A stretch of DNA of 64,000 nt from Branchiibius sp. NY16-3462-2 (lineage in GTDB: Bacteria > Actinomycetota > Actinomycetes > Actinomycetales > Dermatophilaceae). Below, piece by piece: positions 36,293 through 45,847 of this stretch. A model generated the notes under the pieces. It was not told where the DNA came from and searched no databases. It was given only the letters and a program-made list of their open reading frames with translations. Location: assembly GCF_001594145.1 (NCBI RefSeq), contig NZ_LVCF01000025.1, positions 1 to 64,000 on the forward strand. Reading direction: 5' to 3'. Position numbers and translations under genes: made by a program. The number at the start of each line of letters is the position of its first letter. Position 1 is the first letter of the stretch.

Positions 36293-36389
36293 AGGTTTCC
36301 TGAAGATAGCCTCCCAATTCATCCAACGGGCAGGGAACGCTCGGTAAACCCCGGCTGAAGTCGCCAAATCCGCACCTAGCCTCAGCGAT

Positions 36390-37544
36390 GTGCGCCTGCT
36401 CGGTCTCGCTCTGGCAGCGGTAGCTCTGCTCAGCGCCTGCAGCGAACCCCGACACAGCGCTGCGGCGTCCGCGACGGCGACGCCCAACGCCGCGCCGGCC
36501 AGTGCCGTGGCGGCGATGTCGCTCAGCCACTGCGGGCAGGGGTGGAGCCACGCCACCGCCGGAACCGTCCGCGTCCAGATCCACAACGTAGACACCTCTT
36601 CCGGAGAGGCGTACCTGGACACCACGGACGGCGCGATCCTGGCCGAGGCCGATCCGGTAGGTCCCGGCTCCTGGGGCACTCTCGACGCTGTCCTGGCGCC
36701 GGGGACCTATCACGTGGTCTGCACCATGGACGACGCCGACCCGGTTGCCGGCCCGGCGGTCACTGTCACCGGAGGCGCGGTGGCCGGTAGCCCCCAGGTG
36801 CGCCCGGTGACCAGTGGCGACCTCGCGCCGTACGCCATCGCCGACTCACGGCTGATCGCGGGACGCCTGGTGACCCTCCAACAGCAGAGCGAGGCCCTGG
36901 CCGCCGCCCTGCGCTCCGGCGACCGAAGCCAGGCCGAACGGTCCTGGCGCGCAGCGTATGCGACCTGGAACAGCATGGGAGTGGCGTACGGCGCGTTCGG
37001 GACCGGCGCGGACAAGGTCGCCGGCCTGCCCGACGGGCTGCCGCACGGCGTGAACGACACCGGTTGGACCGGCCTGCACCGCATCGAATACGGCCTGTGG
37101 CACGGTCAGTCTCTGTCCGACCTGACCCCGCTCGGATCCCGGCTGACCAGCGACGTCCAGGCTCTGCGCACTACCGTGCAACACACCGAACTCGACCCCG
37201 GCGAGCTGGTTCTGCGCACCCACGAGATCGCCGAACAATCAGTGCAACAGACCCTCTCCGGCGTCGACGACTTCGGCAGCGACGCAACGACGGCAGCCGT
37301 GGCCGAACAGCTCGACGCCACCGAGGAACTCCTGACCGGTCTGCGTCCGCTGCTCGCCCCCCGCTACCCGGACCTGTCCCGGACCGAAGCACTACTGCAG
37401 CAGGCCCATTCGCAAGCATCGGCTATCCCGTCCTGGCGCCACGCAAGCCGGCGACAGCGCGAGACCCTGGACGCCGACCTGTCCGGATTGTGCGAACTCC
37501 TCGCACCCGTGGCCACCATCCTCGAACCCCGGATCGTGCCGTGA
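36390..37544 (+). CDS. efeO: Iron uptake lipoprotein EfeO/EfeM
   Basis: This 384-residue lipoprotein has the signal RLLGLALAAVALLSACS with lipobox Cys. A cupredoxin-like N-terminal domain is followed by the M75 peptidase-like domain carrying GLHRIEYGLW, the conserved HxxE metal-binding motif. EfeO delivers iron to the EfeU permease. The start is a GTG, and the stop overlaps the next GTG by 4 nt, giving efeO-efeB. No efeU gene lies next to it, which is unusual. Confidence 0.9.
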   Translation: MRLLGLALAAVALLSACSEPRHSAAASATATPNAAPASAVAAMSLSHCGQGWSHATAGTVRVQIHNVDTSSGEAYLDTTDGAILAEADPVGPGSWGTLDAVLAPGTYHVVCTMDDADPVAGPAVTVTGGAVAGSPQVRPVTSGDLAPYAIADSRLIAGRLVTLQQQSEALAAALRSGDRSQAERSWRAAYATWNSMGVAYGAFGTGADKVAGLPDGLPHGVNDTGWTGLHRIEYGLWHGQSLSDLTPLGSRLTSDVQALRTTVQHTELDPGELVLRTHEIAEQSVQQTLSGVDDFGSDATTAAVAEQLDATEELLTGLRPLLAPRYPDLSRTEALLQQAHSQASAIPSWRHASRRQRETLDADLSGLCELLAPVATILEPRIVP

Positions 37545-38761
37545 CGGGGGTCAACCGCCGCCAACTGCTGGCCGGCTCGGCCGCCGCGGGTGCCGTCGGG
37601 CTGGGAGGTGTTGTGGCGGCACGCGAGGCGGCGGCGGCAACCTCGAGCGCCGTACCATCGGCAGCCGTTGGGTTCCACGGCTCCCATCAGGCGGGAATTC
37701 TTGAGCAACCGCAGGCGAATTCGGCCCATGTTGCCTTCGACCTGACCATCACTGGCCGCAGCGCACTGGCGGCGCTGATGAAGGTCTTGACCGAACGGGC
37801 CAGAGCGCTCACCACAGGCGGCCCGTCGCGACCGGTGGGCATCGCGGGACCCGCGACTGATTCGGGCACGATGGGCCCGGAGCAGCCGGCGTCCGGTTTA
37901 CAGGTCACTGTCGGTCTCGGGGCCAGTGTGTTCGACGGACGGTTCGGCCTGGCCAGCGCGAAGCCGGTTCGGCTACGGGCCATGGACACCTTCGTCAACG
38001 ACCGGCTGGACCCCGCCGAATGCGACGGCGACCTGCTCCTGACACTGAGCGCACCTGACCGCGACACGGTGCTGCACGCCCTGCGGGACATCTGCCGCGC
38101 TACGCGATCCTCGATGCAAATCCGTTGGCGCATCGACGGATTCACTCCTCCGGCCCGACCGTCAGGAGCACCGCGCAACCAGCTCGGGTTCAAGGACGGC
38201 ACCGCCAACCCGGACGTCACCGATAGTGCGGAGATGGACCGGTTGGTGTGGGTGCAGCCGGGTGGGGCTGAGCCGTCCTGGGCCAGCGGTGGCAGCTACC
38301 ACGTCGTGCGCATCATCCGGATGCACGTGGAGTTCTGGGACCGGGTCTCGGTCAGCGAGCAGGAGCGGATGTTCGGTCGGCGCAAGGACACCGGTGCACC
38401 GTTGAGCGGCGTTCACGAGTCTGACACTCCCGACTACACCGATGACCCCAAAGGCACGGCGATACCGCTCGACAGTCACATCCGGGTCGCGAATCCCCGG
38501 ACACCGCAGACTGATTCGAGTCGTATCCTGCGCCGCTCGTATTCCTACGACCGCGGGGTCGACGAGACCGGGAACCTCGACCTCGGTCTGATCTTCGGTG
38601 CGTTCCAACAGGACCTCGACCGGCAGTTCGTCGCTGTGCAGAAGCGGCTCGCGGACGAACCGCTGGTGGACTACATCACGCCGACGGGCGGCGGCTATTT
38701 CTTCGCCCTGCCGGGCGTCCGCGACCACTCCGACTTCTACGCCAGCGCCCTGTTGGCGTAG
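37541..38761 (+). CDS. efeB: DyP-type peroxidase EfeB
   Basis: This 406-residue haem peroxidase has a Tat signal (NRRQLLAGSAAAGAVGLGG). The catalytic Asp motif GFKDGTANP and the proximal haem His in SHIRVANPR are present. EfeB is secreted through Tat and acts with EfeO in iron acquisition, possibly on haem or ferrous iron. Only efeO and efeB are coupled here. The length matches secreted DyP proteins. Confidence 0.93.
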   Translation: MTGVNRRQLLAGSAAAGAVGLGGVVAAREAAAATSSAVPSAAVGFHGSHQAGILEQPQANSAHVAFDLTITGRSALAALMKVLTERARALTTGGPSRPVGIAGPATDSGTMGPEQPASGLQVTVGLGASVFDGRFGLASAKPVRLRAMDTFVNDRLDPAECDGDLLLTLSAPDRDTVLHALRDICRATRSSMQIRWRIDGFTPPARPSGAPRNQLGFKDGTANPDVTDSAEMDRLVWVQPGGAEPSWASGGSYHVVRIIRMHVEFWDRVSVSEQERMFGRRKDTGAPLSGVHESDTPDYTDDPKGTAIPLDSHIRVANPRTPQTDSSRILRRSYSYDRGVDETGNLDLGLIFGAFQQDLDRQFVAVQKRLADEPLVDYITPTGGGYFFALPGVRDHSDFYASALLA

Positions 38762-38788
38762 TCCTCCTCCACCGAAAGGAAGTACCGC

Positions 38789-40405
38789 ATGAGCAAGCGA
38801 CGCCTGCTGCTCCCCGCAGCAGCGGCGACGGTCGCCGCGACCACCGCCGTCGGCATGTCGACCGCCTCGGCCTGGCCGTGGCAGCACCACCCCGGTCCCG
38901 GCCACGGGGCCGTTCACACCGCCACCCCCATCAAGCACCTGGTGGTGCTCTTCGATGAGAACGTCTCCTTCGACCACTACTTCGGCACCTACCCGCACGC
39001 CGCCAACACCGACGGCACGACCTTCACGGCCTCCCCGAGGACCCCACACAACATCAACACCGAGCAGCGGGCCGGCAAGATCAGCAGCAACGCCAACCTC
39101 TACGCGCCGTTCCGGCTGAGCGCCGACCAGGCCGCGACCTGCGACCAGAACCACAGCTACCTACCAGAGCAGAAGGCCGCCAACAGCGGGGCCAACAACC
39201 AGTTCGTCCAGAACACCAGCGTCGACAAGTGCACCGGCCTCTTCGGCGCACCCGGCCTGACGATGGGCTATTACGACGGCAACACCGTGACGGCGCTGTG
39301 GAACTACGCCCAGCACTACGCGATGTCGGACAACTCCTACGGGACGACCTACGGCCCGTCGACCCCCGGCGCATTGAACCTGATCGCCGGGCAGACCTAC
39401 GGCGTGACGGCGGTGAATCCGACCACGCTGCAGCCGACGACCGACTCCTACGTGGTCTCCGGGGCGACCGCCTCCGGCGTCGGCACGGTCACCAACGACC
39501 CCGACCCTGCCTACGACGACTGCTCGGACAAGAACCACACCTCGACCAACAACCTCGGCTCGATGTCCGGTCAGAACATCGGTGACGAGCTCAACGCTCG
39601 TGGCGTCACTTGGGGTTGGTTCCAGGGTGGGTTCGCACCGAGCACCCAGGCGGGCAACGGCACGACGTACGCCGCGTGCGCAGCCGCGCACACCAACCTC
39701 GCCGGGGCGTCGGTCGTGGATTACAGCCCGCACCACAACCCGTTCGAGTACTTCAAGTCCACCTCGAACCCGCACCACCTGCCGCCGACATCGCTGGCGG
39801 AAGTAGGTCACAACGGGCAGGCCAACCACGAGTACGACCTCAGTTGGTTCAACCAGGCTGCGCAGCACGGCAGCCTGCCCGCGGTGAGCTTCGTCAAGGC
39901 CCCGGAGTACCAGGACGGCCACGCGGCGTACTCCGACCCCATCGACGAGCAGCACTTCCTGGTCGACGAGATCAACACCATCGAGCAGTCGCCGGACTGG
40001 AAGAGCACGGCGATCGTGGTGGCCTACGACGATTCCGACGGCTGGTATGACCACCAGTCCACGGCGGTCCTCAACGGGTCAACCGACGCGGCGCTGAACT
40101 CGGCGACCTGCACCAGTGGCCCCGCGGCCACTGCCGGTTACCAGGACCGGTGCGGTCCCGGTCCCCGGCTGCCGTTCCTGGTGATCTCGCCGTACAGCAA
40201 GCGCAATTACGTGGGTCACACGCAGTTGGAGCAGACCTCGGTGCTGAAGTTCATCGAGCACAACTGGCGGGTCCCGGCTCTCGGGAACGGTTCGTTCGAT
40301 GCCCGGGCGCACGACTTCACCAGCCTGCTGGACTTCTGGCAACGTCCGCAGAGCAGACCAGTCCTGTTGAACCCCAACGGGTCGCTGCAGGGCTCGGCTT
40401 CCTGA
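38789..40405 (+). CDS. Secreted phospholipase C/acid phosphatase-like phosphoesterase
   Basis: This 538-residue protein has an N-terminal Sec signal (RRLLLPAAAATVAATTAVGMSTASA). The phosphoesterase motif IKHLVVLFDENVSFDHYFGTYPHA is followed by metal-binding HEYDLSW, AYDDSDGWYDH and PFLVISPYSKRNYVGH. This is the PLC/AcpA family, cutting phosphate esters or phospholipids outside the cell. GAAAGGAAG precedes the start. It follows efeB by 27 nt and could share its transcript. A strong terminator follows. Confidence 0.9.
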   Translation: MSKRRLLLPAAAATVAATTAVGMSTASAWPWQHHPGPGHGAVHTATPIKHLVVLFDENVSFDHYFGTYPHAANTDGTTFTASPRTPHNINTEQRAGKISSNANLYAPFRLSADQAATCDQNHSYLPEQKAANSGANNQFVQNTSVDKCTGLFGAPGLTMGYYDGNTVTALWNYAQHYAMSDNSYGTTYGPSTPGALNLIAGQTYGVTAVNPTTLQPTTDSYVVSGATASGVGTVTNDPDPAYDDCSDKNHTSTNNLGSMSGQNIGDELNARGVTWGWFQGGFAPSTQAGNGTTYAACAAAHTNLAGASVVDYSPHHNPFEYFKSTSNPHHLPPTSLAEVGHNGQANHEYDLSWFNQAAQHGSLPAVSFVKAPEYQDGHAAYSDPIDEQHFLVDEINTIEQSPDWKSTAIVVAYDDSDGWYDHQSTAVLNGSTDAALNSATCTSGPAATAGYQDRCGPGPRLPFLVISPYSKRNYVGHTQLEQTSVLKFIEHNWRVPALGNGSFDARAHDFTSLLDFWQRPQSRPVLLNPNGSLQGSAS

Positions 40406-40414
40406 AGCCGACCG

Positions 40415-40443
40415 ACGGCCGGGGGCACGCAGCCCCCGGCCGT
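40415..40443 (+). terminator. Terminator after the phosphoesterase gene
   Basis: A perfect 12-bp GC-rich stem, ACGGCCGGGGGC (40415-40426) with its complement at 40432-40443, has a 5-nt loop and lies 9 nt past the stop. It also lies between convergent genes. Confidence 0.8.
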
Positions 40444-40466
40444 TGGCATGTCGCGGACCAGGAGAG

Positions 40467-41180
40467 CTACACCGGCGCCTGGATCGCGCCGAACTGCGCT
40501 GCGCGGCGCAGCCGGAAACCAAGGGACTCATAGAGGCGGATCGCGTTCACGTTCCGCCGACCGGTGTGCAGGAACGCCCGGTCACCGCGGGCCTGGATGT
40601 TGGCCACCACTGCCAGCACCAACCGCCCGCCAAGGCCCTGCCCGCGGAACCGCGCATCGGTGCACACGGCCGAAACCTCTGTCCAGCCAGGCGGTTTCAT
40701 CCGTTCCCCCGCCATCGCGATCAATTCACCGTCGCGGCGGATGCCCAGATAGGTCCCGAGCTCGATCGTCCGCTGCAGGAACGGCCCGGGCTTGGTGCGC
40801 TCCACGAGCGCAAGCATTTCCGGCACGTCATCGTGGGTCAGGACGATTGCCTCCTCATCCGGGCGGCCCACGACATCAGCGCCGGACAACTGCACGCCGT
40901 CGACAGGTGCATGCAGGTGCCATTCCTGCGGAGCGCCCCATTCAACACCGGCAGACACTCCCACGCGACCGTCGACCAGCTGGCGCAGGTCGGCCCAATT
41001 CTCCTGTGTCGCAGGCAATGGCAGCGCTGCGAACGGACTGACATCACTGGGGTAACGAACCGCTGTGCCCGATCGCTCGGCCAAGTGGGCCTGCGGACCG
41101 TTCAGGGCGAAGTACGCCGGGTTGTCCAGTACCGCGTCAGTAACCGGCACCGGGATGGTGAAAGTCTCGGTCGTTGTCAT
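40467..41180 (-). CDS. GNAT-family N-acetyltransferase
   Basis: This 237-residue protein has the GNAT acetyl-CoA site VCTDARFRGQGLGGRLVLAVV, followed by RNVNAIRLYESLGFRL. The N-terminal half resembles the FR47-like group. The acceptor is unknown. A GTG lies one codon upstream of the chosen ATG. It converges with the phosphoesterase gene across a terminator. Confidence 0.85.
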   Translation of the reverse strand: MTTTETFTIPVPVTDAVLDNPAYFALNGPQAHLAERSGTAVRYPSDVSPFAALPLPATQENWADLRQLVDGRVGVSAGVEWGAPQEWHLHAPVDGVQLSGADVVGRPDEEAIVLTHDDVPEMLALVERTKPGPFLQRTIELGTYLGIRRDGELIAMAGERMKPPGWTEVSAVCTDARFRGQGLGGRLVLAVVANIQARGDRAFLHTGRRNVNAIRLYESLGFRLRRAAQFGAIQAPV

Positions 41181-41398
41181 CACAAGCCTTTGTAACGCAA
41201 CCGCTGTCGCGTCAACGCGCTTGCCCGCGCGGGTTCGCTAACGGGCCGGGCTTTCACCTGGAGCACCCCACCGCGGAACGAGGGTTGCTGGTCGGCCAGC
41301 CAGGGCTTGTCACCGACACTCAATGCCTATCCGGAGAGTAGACATTGAGTCGTCAACCCGTCAACTCGCCGCATCGGAAGGTGCGGGATGATCGACCG

Positions 41399-42280
41399 GT
41401 GAGCGATTACGAAACCCTGGACTACAGCGTCGTGGACGGGATCTGCACGCTGACCCTCAACCGACCCGAGCAGCTCAACTCCTTCACCGTCACGATGGCC
41501 AATGAGTTGGTCGACGCCTTCACCCGCGCGAGCACCGACGACGACACGCGTGTCGTCGTGGTGACCGGCGCCGGGCGGGCCTTCTGTGCCGGTATGGACC
41601 TCACCAAGGAAGGCAACGTCTTCGGCCTCACCCCGGGCCTCGCGCCGACCGTGCAGGACCTGACCGAGCGCCTCGACGACCCGGCGATCTTCGAGGGGGT
41701 CCGCGACACCGGCGGCCGCGTCTCCCTGGCGATCTACGCGTGCACCAAGCCGGTGATCGCCGCGATCAACGGCGCCGCCGTGGGCATCGGGGCAACGATG
41801 ACCCTGCCGATGGACATCCGCCTGGCCTCCACCAAAGCGCGGATCGGCTTCGTCTTCGGCCGCCTGGGCATCGTGCCCGAGGCCACCTCGTCGTGGTTCC
41901 TACCGCGCATCGTGGGCATCTCCCGGGCCTTGGAATGGACGTACGCCGCGGACATCCTCTCCCCCGAGGAAGCGTTGGCGGGTGGCCTGGTCCGGTCGCT
42001 GCACGAACCCGAGGACCTGTTGCCCGCGGCGTACGAGCTCGCCCGCAAGTTCATCGACGGCCGCTCGCCGGTCGGTATCGCCCTGACCCGGCAGATGATG
42101 TACCGCAACAGCGCCCAACCGCATCCGATGGAGGCTCACCGGATCGACTCCCTGGCGATGTACTACACGAGTTTCGCCGACGGCCAGGAGGGCGTGCAGG
42201 CGTTCCTGGAGAAGCGCGACACCGAGTTCACCGGTCGCACCTCCACCGATATGCCGCCGTTCTACCCCTGGCAGGAGTGA
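41399..42280 (+). CDS. Enoyl-CoA hydratase/isomerase family protein
   Basis: This 293-residue crotonase has LTLNRPEQLNSFTVTM, the oxyanion-hole segment AGRAFCAGMDL, and the second KPVIAAINGAAVGIGATMTLPMDIR with GRLGIVPEATSSWFLPRIVG. The glutamate in GIVPEA fits a hydratase. It hydrates enoyl-CoAs or a related substrate. The GTG giving SDYETLDYSVV is preferred over an upstream TTG that would add 18 unconserved residues. No other beta-oxidation genes are adjacent. Confidence 0.88.
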   Translation: MSDYETLDYSVVDGICTLTLNRPEQLNSFTVTMANELVDAFTRASTDDDTRVVVVTGAGRAFCAGMDLTKEGNVFGLTPGLAPTVQDLTERLDDPAIFEGVRDTGGRVSLAIYACTKPVIAAINGAAVGIGATMTLPMDIRLASTKARIGFVFGRLGIVPEATSSWFLPRIVGISRALEWTYAADILSPEEALAGGLVRSLHEPEDLLPAAYELARKFIDGRSPVGIALTRQMMYRNSAQPHPMEAHRIDSLAMYYTSFADGQEGVQAFLEKRDTEFTGRTSTDMPPFYPWQE

Positions 42281-42284
42281 GCCG

Positions 42285-42773
42285 CTAACCGCGTCGCGCG
42301 CGGAAGAAGTCCGTGAGGAGCTGCGCGCATTCGGCCTGCCGGATCCCGCCCACCGCATCGACCCGGTGCGGTGACGGATTCTGCGCGATGACGTCCCACG
42401 CGCTGCCGCACGCACCGGCCTTGGGATCCCACGCGCCGAAGACGATGTGCGAGATGCGGGACTGCATGATGGCGCCCGCGCACATCAGACACGGCTCCAG
42501 CGTGACCGCGATCGTGCAGTCATCGAGGCGGTAGTGCCCGAGGGTGGCGGCCGCTGCCCGGATCGCGACAATCTCCGCGTGCGCGAGCGGATCGGCATCT
42601 GCGACACGGCGATTCGGTCCGACGCCGATCACGAGACCTTCCGCATCGACGATGACCGCGCCCACCGGTACGTCATCGGTGGTGAGGGCGACGCGAGCCT
42701 GGTCCAGCGCCAGACCCAGCCACTCGGCGTACTGGCCATCCTCATCGCCCACCACGCGTAAAGTCTCAGGCAT
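42285..42773 (-). CDS. tadA: tRNA-specific adenosine deaminase
   Basis: This 162-residue deaminase has the zinc motifs PLAHAEIVAI (HAE) and TLEPCLMCAGAI (PCxxC). TadA converts A34 to inosine in tRNA-Arg(ACG), and that tRNA is encoded at 49543 in this window. Its ATG shares the bases CATG with the start of upp on the other strand. A possible upstream start six codons earlier would lengthen the overlap with upp. Confidence 0.9.
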   Translation of the reverse strand: MPETLRVVGDEDGQYAEWLGLALDQARVALTTDDVPVGAVIVDAEGLVIGVGPNRRVADADPLAHAEIVAIRAAAATLGHYRLDDCTIAVTLEPCLMCAGAIMQSRISHIVFGAWDPKAGACGSAWDVIAQNPSPHRVDAVGGIRQAECAQLLTDFFRARRG

Positions 42774-43413
42774 GCGCGTCCTCGTCGCCAATCACCCGTT
42801 GATCGCCCACAAGCTGACCTACCTGCGGGACAAGGAGACCGACAGCCCGACCTTCCGCCGGCTCGCGGACGAACTGGTCACGCTGCTGGCCTACGAGGCC
42901 ACCCACGAGGTGCGGGTCGAGCCCAAGGACATCGTGACGCCCGTCGCCCCGACGACCGGGATCAAGCTGAGCAACCCCAAGCCGCTGGTGGTGCCCGTGC
43001 TGCGCGCGGGTCTGGGCATGCTGGACGGGATGGTGCGCCTCCTGCCGTCGGCCGAGGTCGGCTTCCTGGGGATGCAGCGCGATGAGGAGACGCTGCAGGC
43101 GATCACCTACGCCAACCGGCTGCCCGATGACCTGACCGGGCGACAGTGCTACGTGCTCGACCCCATGCTGGCGACCGGCGGCACGTTGGCCATGGCGATC
43201 CGCTACCTGGCCGAGCGCGGTGCCGATGACATCACCGCCGTGACACTGCTGTCCGCACCCGAAGGCATCAAGGCTGTCGGCAACGAGTTGGCCGACCTGA
43301 CGATCCCGATCACCCTGGTGACCGGCGCCGTCGACGAACGCCTCAACGAGCACGGGTACATCGTGCCCGGCCTGGGTGACGCGGGTGACCGGCTCTACGG
43401 CGTGGTCGACTGA
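42772..43413 (+). CDS. upp: Uracil phosphoribosyltransferase
   Basis: This 213-residue enzyme makes UMP from uracil and PRPP. MRVLVANHPLIAHKLTYLRD at the N-terminus, VPVLRAGLGM, and the PRPP loop VLDPMLATGGTLAMAI are diagnostic, as is the C-terminal YIVPGLGDAGDRLYG. It is divergent from tadA with overlapping start codons and convergent with the thioesterase gene, overlapping it by 19 nt. Confidence 0.96.
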   Translation: MRVLVANHPLIAHKLTYLRDKETDSPTFRRLADELVTLLAYEATHEVRVEPKDIVTPVAPTTGIKLSNPKPLVVPVLRAGLGMLDGMVRLLPSAEVGFLGMQRDEETLQAITYANRLPDDLTGRQCYVLDPMLATGGTLAMAIRYLAERGADDITAVTLLSAPEGIKAVGNELADLTIPITLVTGAVDERLNEHGYIVPGLGDAGDRLYGVVD

Positions 43414-43898
43414 TCGCTTTCGAGGGCCTGCTCGACCTCCTGGGTCACGCGCCGGCGGCGGAGCGCGTCGTTCCAGCGCCGCTTCTCGACCTCGCTGACC
43501 GGCTCAAATGGAGGTACGGCGATCGGTCGCCTGTCCGCGTCCAGCGCGACCATCGTGAAGTAGCAGGTGTTCGTGTGTCGGATGCTCTGTGTCGCAACGT
43601 TTTCCGTGGTCACCCGGATACCGACCTCCATCGAGGTGCGGCCGACGTAATTGATCCCGGCATCGAAGGTCACCAGTTCACCGACGTGGATCGGCTCGCG
43701 GAAGACCACGCGGTCTACCGACAGGGTGACGACGTACTGCCGGGCGTACTTGCTGGCGCACGCATAGGCGACCTCATCGAGGAATTTCAGGATCTGCCCG
43801 CCGTGGACGTTGCCGCTGAAGTTGGCGTACTGCGGAGTCATCAGCACCGTCATCGACAACGCGTGCCGCGGCGTCTCGGGCCGGCTCAGCTCAGGCAT
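43395..43898 (-). CDS. Acyl-CoA thioesterase (hot-dog fold)
   Basis: This 167-residue hot-dog protein has the YciA-type segment QYANFSGNVHGGQILKFLDEVAYACASKYA and VFREPIHVGELVTFDAGINYVGRTSMEV. The Asn-His-Gly-Gly-Asp-like active region reads NVHGGQILKFLDE. It hydrolyses acyl-CoAs. It follows the MFS gene by 5 nt on the same strand and may be co-transcribed with it. Confidence 0.88.
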   Translation of the reverse strand: MPELSRPETPRHALSMTVLMTPQYANFSGNVHGGQILKFLDEVAYACASKYARQYVVTLSVDRVVFREPIHVGELVTFDAGINYVGRTSMEVGIRVTTENVATQSIRHTNTCYFTMVALDADRRPIAVPPFEPVSEVEKRRWNDALRRRRVTQEVEQALESDQSTTP

Positions 43899-43903
43899 GG
43901 CCC

Positions 43904-45157
43904 TCAGTCTGGCAGGGACAGCGCCGCTTCGGTGGCCGGTTCCGCGCTGTGCTGGCGCAGGTTTCGGACTGACGGCACCAGCAGAGTGCTCAGAGCGACT
44001 GCGGCATAGACGATTCCGGCCGCAACCAGCACCATCTCGGTGGACGCAACTGTCGCCAGCCACCCGAAGAGCAGCATGCCGACCGGGATCGCGATGAACG
44101 AGCCGAGCATGTCGTAGCTGACGACCCGGGACAGCACGTCGCCCGGCACGTTCTGCATCATCGCGACGTTCCAACCGGTGCCGAAGGTCTCGATACCGGC
44201 GCCGGCCACCAGAGCCGCGACCATCAGCGGGATCGTCACCGGATCGAGGCCGAGCATGAACATCATGATGCTGAAGAGACTGATCCCGAGCATCCCGCTG
44301 AGCAGCGGCCGGTTGAGCCGAACCTTCAGCAATACCAAGGACATCAGCAACATGCCGACCGCTTCGGCACTGAGCACCAGACCCCAGCCCTTGATGCCCA
44401 ACGAATCGTGGTTCTTGGCGATGACCGGACCGAGCACTGTGATCGCGCCGGACTGGATGGCGTTGAGGATGGAAAACGCGAGCACGATCACCCACAGCCA
44501 GGTACGGGAGCGAAACTCACCCCACCCGGTGCGCAGGTCGGTGATGAAACTGGTGGCCCCCGCGGCCGGCGGCGGCAGCCGGACTGGGAGCAACAGCAAG
44601 CTGCTCACCACGAAGGTCAACGCGTCGATGACGAACGCCCACTGCGGGCCGCCCGCGACGACCAGGACACTACCCAGCGCAGGGCCGAGGAAGTTGGAAC
44701 CGTTGCGCACGAAGGACATCAGCGCGTTGGCTTCCTGCAGTTCCCCCTCCGGCACGAGCTGCGGCACGATCCCCTGCAACGCCGGCAACGAGAAGGCACT
44801 GATGCCGCCCGCCAATCCGCCGAGCACCATGAGCCACCCGATCGTGGCGTGTCCGGTGAACATCAGTGCCGCGAGGGTGCCCAGGACGACGGCCATCGCG
44901 ATCCGGCAGGTCTGCAGCACCAGGCGTCGCGGTAGTCGGTCCGAGACGACCCCGCCGAACAGGACGAAGATGATGTTGGCGGTCATCTCCACCGCCAGCA
45001 CCCTGGCGAGGGCGCCCGCCGAGTTCTCGATCTCCAACACCGCGAAGGCGAGAGCGATCGGCGTCATCATGCTGCCGAGGGTGTTGGTCACCCCCGAGGC
45101 GAAGAACCAGCGGAACTGCCGATGACGCAGTACGCCGAGCTTTGCGCTGCGCTTCAT
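43904..45157 (-). CDS. MFS exporter (EntS-like group)
   Basis: This 417-residue protein has 12 predicted helices. FRWFFASGVTNTLGSMMTPIALAFAVLE, FGGVVSDRLPRRLVLQTCR and FVRNGSNFLGPALGSVLV match the drug/siderophore exporter group that includes EntS. The substrate is not clear. It overlaps the ArsR-type gene by 4 nt, so the regulator and transporter are co-expressed. Confidence 0.85.
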   Translation of the reverse strand: MKRSAKLGVLRHRQFRWFFASGVTNTLGSMMTPIALAFAVLEIENSAGALARVLAVEMTANIIFVLFGGVVSDRLPRRLVLQTCRIAMAVVLGTLAALMFTGHATIGWLMVLGGLAGGISAFSLPALQGIVPQLVPEGELQEANALMSFVRNGSNFLGPALGSVLVVAGGPQWAFVIDALTFVVSSLLLLPVRLPPPAAGATSFITDLRTGWGEFRSRTWLWVIVLAFSILNAIQSGAITVLGPVIAKNHDSLGIKGWGLVLSAEAVGMLLMSLVLLKVRLNRPLLSGMLGISLFSIMMFMLGLDPVTIPLMVAALVAGAGIETFGTGWNVAMMQNVPGDVLSRVVSYDMLGSFIAIPVGMLLFGWLATVASTEMVLVAAGIVYAAVALSTLLVPSVRNLRQHSAEPATEAALSLPD

Positions 45158-45705
45158 GAGTCCATCTCGAACAGCATCGCCATGAAGTTGACCCGCTTCG
45201 TGCCCTGCGTCCGCGGCGGTTTCGCCTGCTCGTGCACCAGCAGCGAGGCCTGCTTCACCAGGTCACGGGCCTGCTCCCAGTCGGCCGGATCCAGCCAGAC
45301 CTCGGCATCGGTGTCGAAGATCTGCGCGGAACGGTCCATCAGACGACGGCGCAACTCGACCTGGTGCGCTGCGAGCCACATCTCGAAGTCGGCGTCCGTG
45401 GGTTCGTAGCGGTGCTGGTCCGCGGGCATCTGCCCCACGATGTACCGGTACTTCTTGGCCACTCCGCCGCGCACCTTCTCGGTGCCCGCTTCGATCAGAT
45501 AGCCCGCTTTGACCAGCGCCCGCAGGTGGTAGCTCGCGTTGGCCTGGGTGATGTCGAGTTCGCGCGCGACCTCACTGGCACTCAACTCGGCGCCGGTCAG
45601 CAGCGACAGCATCCGCAGACGGAGCGGGTGCGCCATCGCCCGCAGTGACGACCGCTGTCGGCTATCCGCTGCCGTGTCGCTCGTCGGGCCATCTCCCAAA
45701 GACAT
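45154..45705 (-). CDS. ArsR-family transcriptional regulator
   Basis: This 183-residue regulator has a winged helix LRAMAHPLRLRMLSLLTGAELSASEVARELDITQANASYHLRAL typical of ArsR-type repressors. The C-terminal half is a long charged helical region without obvious metal-binding cysteines. It overlaps the MFS exporter gene and probably controls it. The ATG start is not preceded by a strong ribosome-binding site, and a TTG 12 codons upstream is an alternative. Confidence 0.85.
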   Translation of the reverse strand: MSLGDGPTSDTAADSRQRSSLRAMAHPLRLRMLSLLTGAELSASEVARELDITQANASYHLRALVKAGYLIEAGTEKVRGGVAKKYRYIVGQMPADQHRYEPTDADFEMWLAAHQVELRRRLMDRSAQIFDTDAEVWLDPADWEQARDLVKQASLLVHEQAKPPRTQGTKRVNFMAMLFEMDS

Positions 45706-45773
45706 GTTGGAGAGTCTGCCCTGCGGGGCGGCAACTGTCAAACATTCCTTTGTGACTGCGCTCCCACCTCACT

Positions 45774-45825
45774 TTGGATACGGATGGCTGGTTCGATCGA
45801 CGCAAACCAGCCATCCGTATCCGAA
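45774..45825. terminator. Palindromic terminator with GGATACGGATGGC arms
   Basis: An 18-bp perfect core (GGATACGGATGGCTGGTT and its complement, arms within 45774-45793 and 45805-45825) lies between the methyltransferase stop and the ArsR gene. Related sequences occur at 49462-49480 and 60319-60377. Confidence 0.75.
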
Positions 45826-45847
45826 CCCGGTTGAAGAAGCGGACTGC

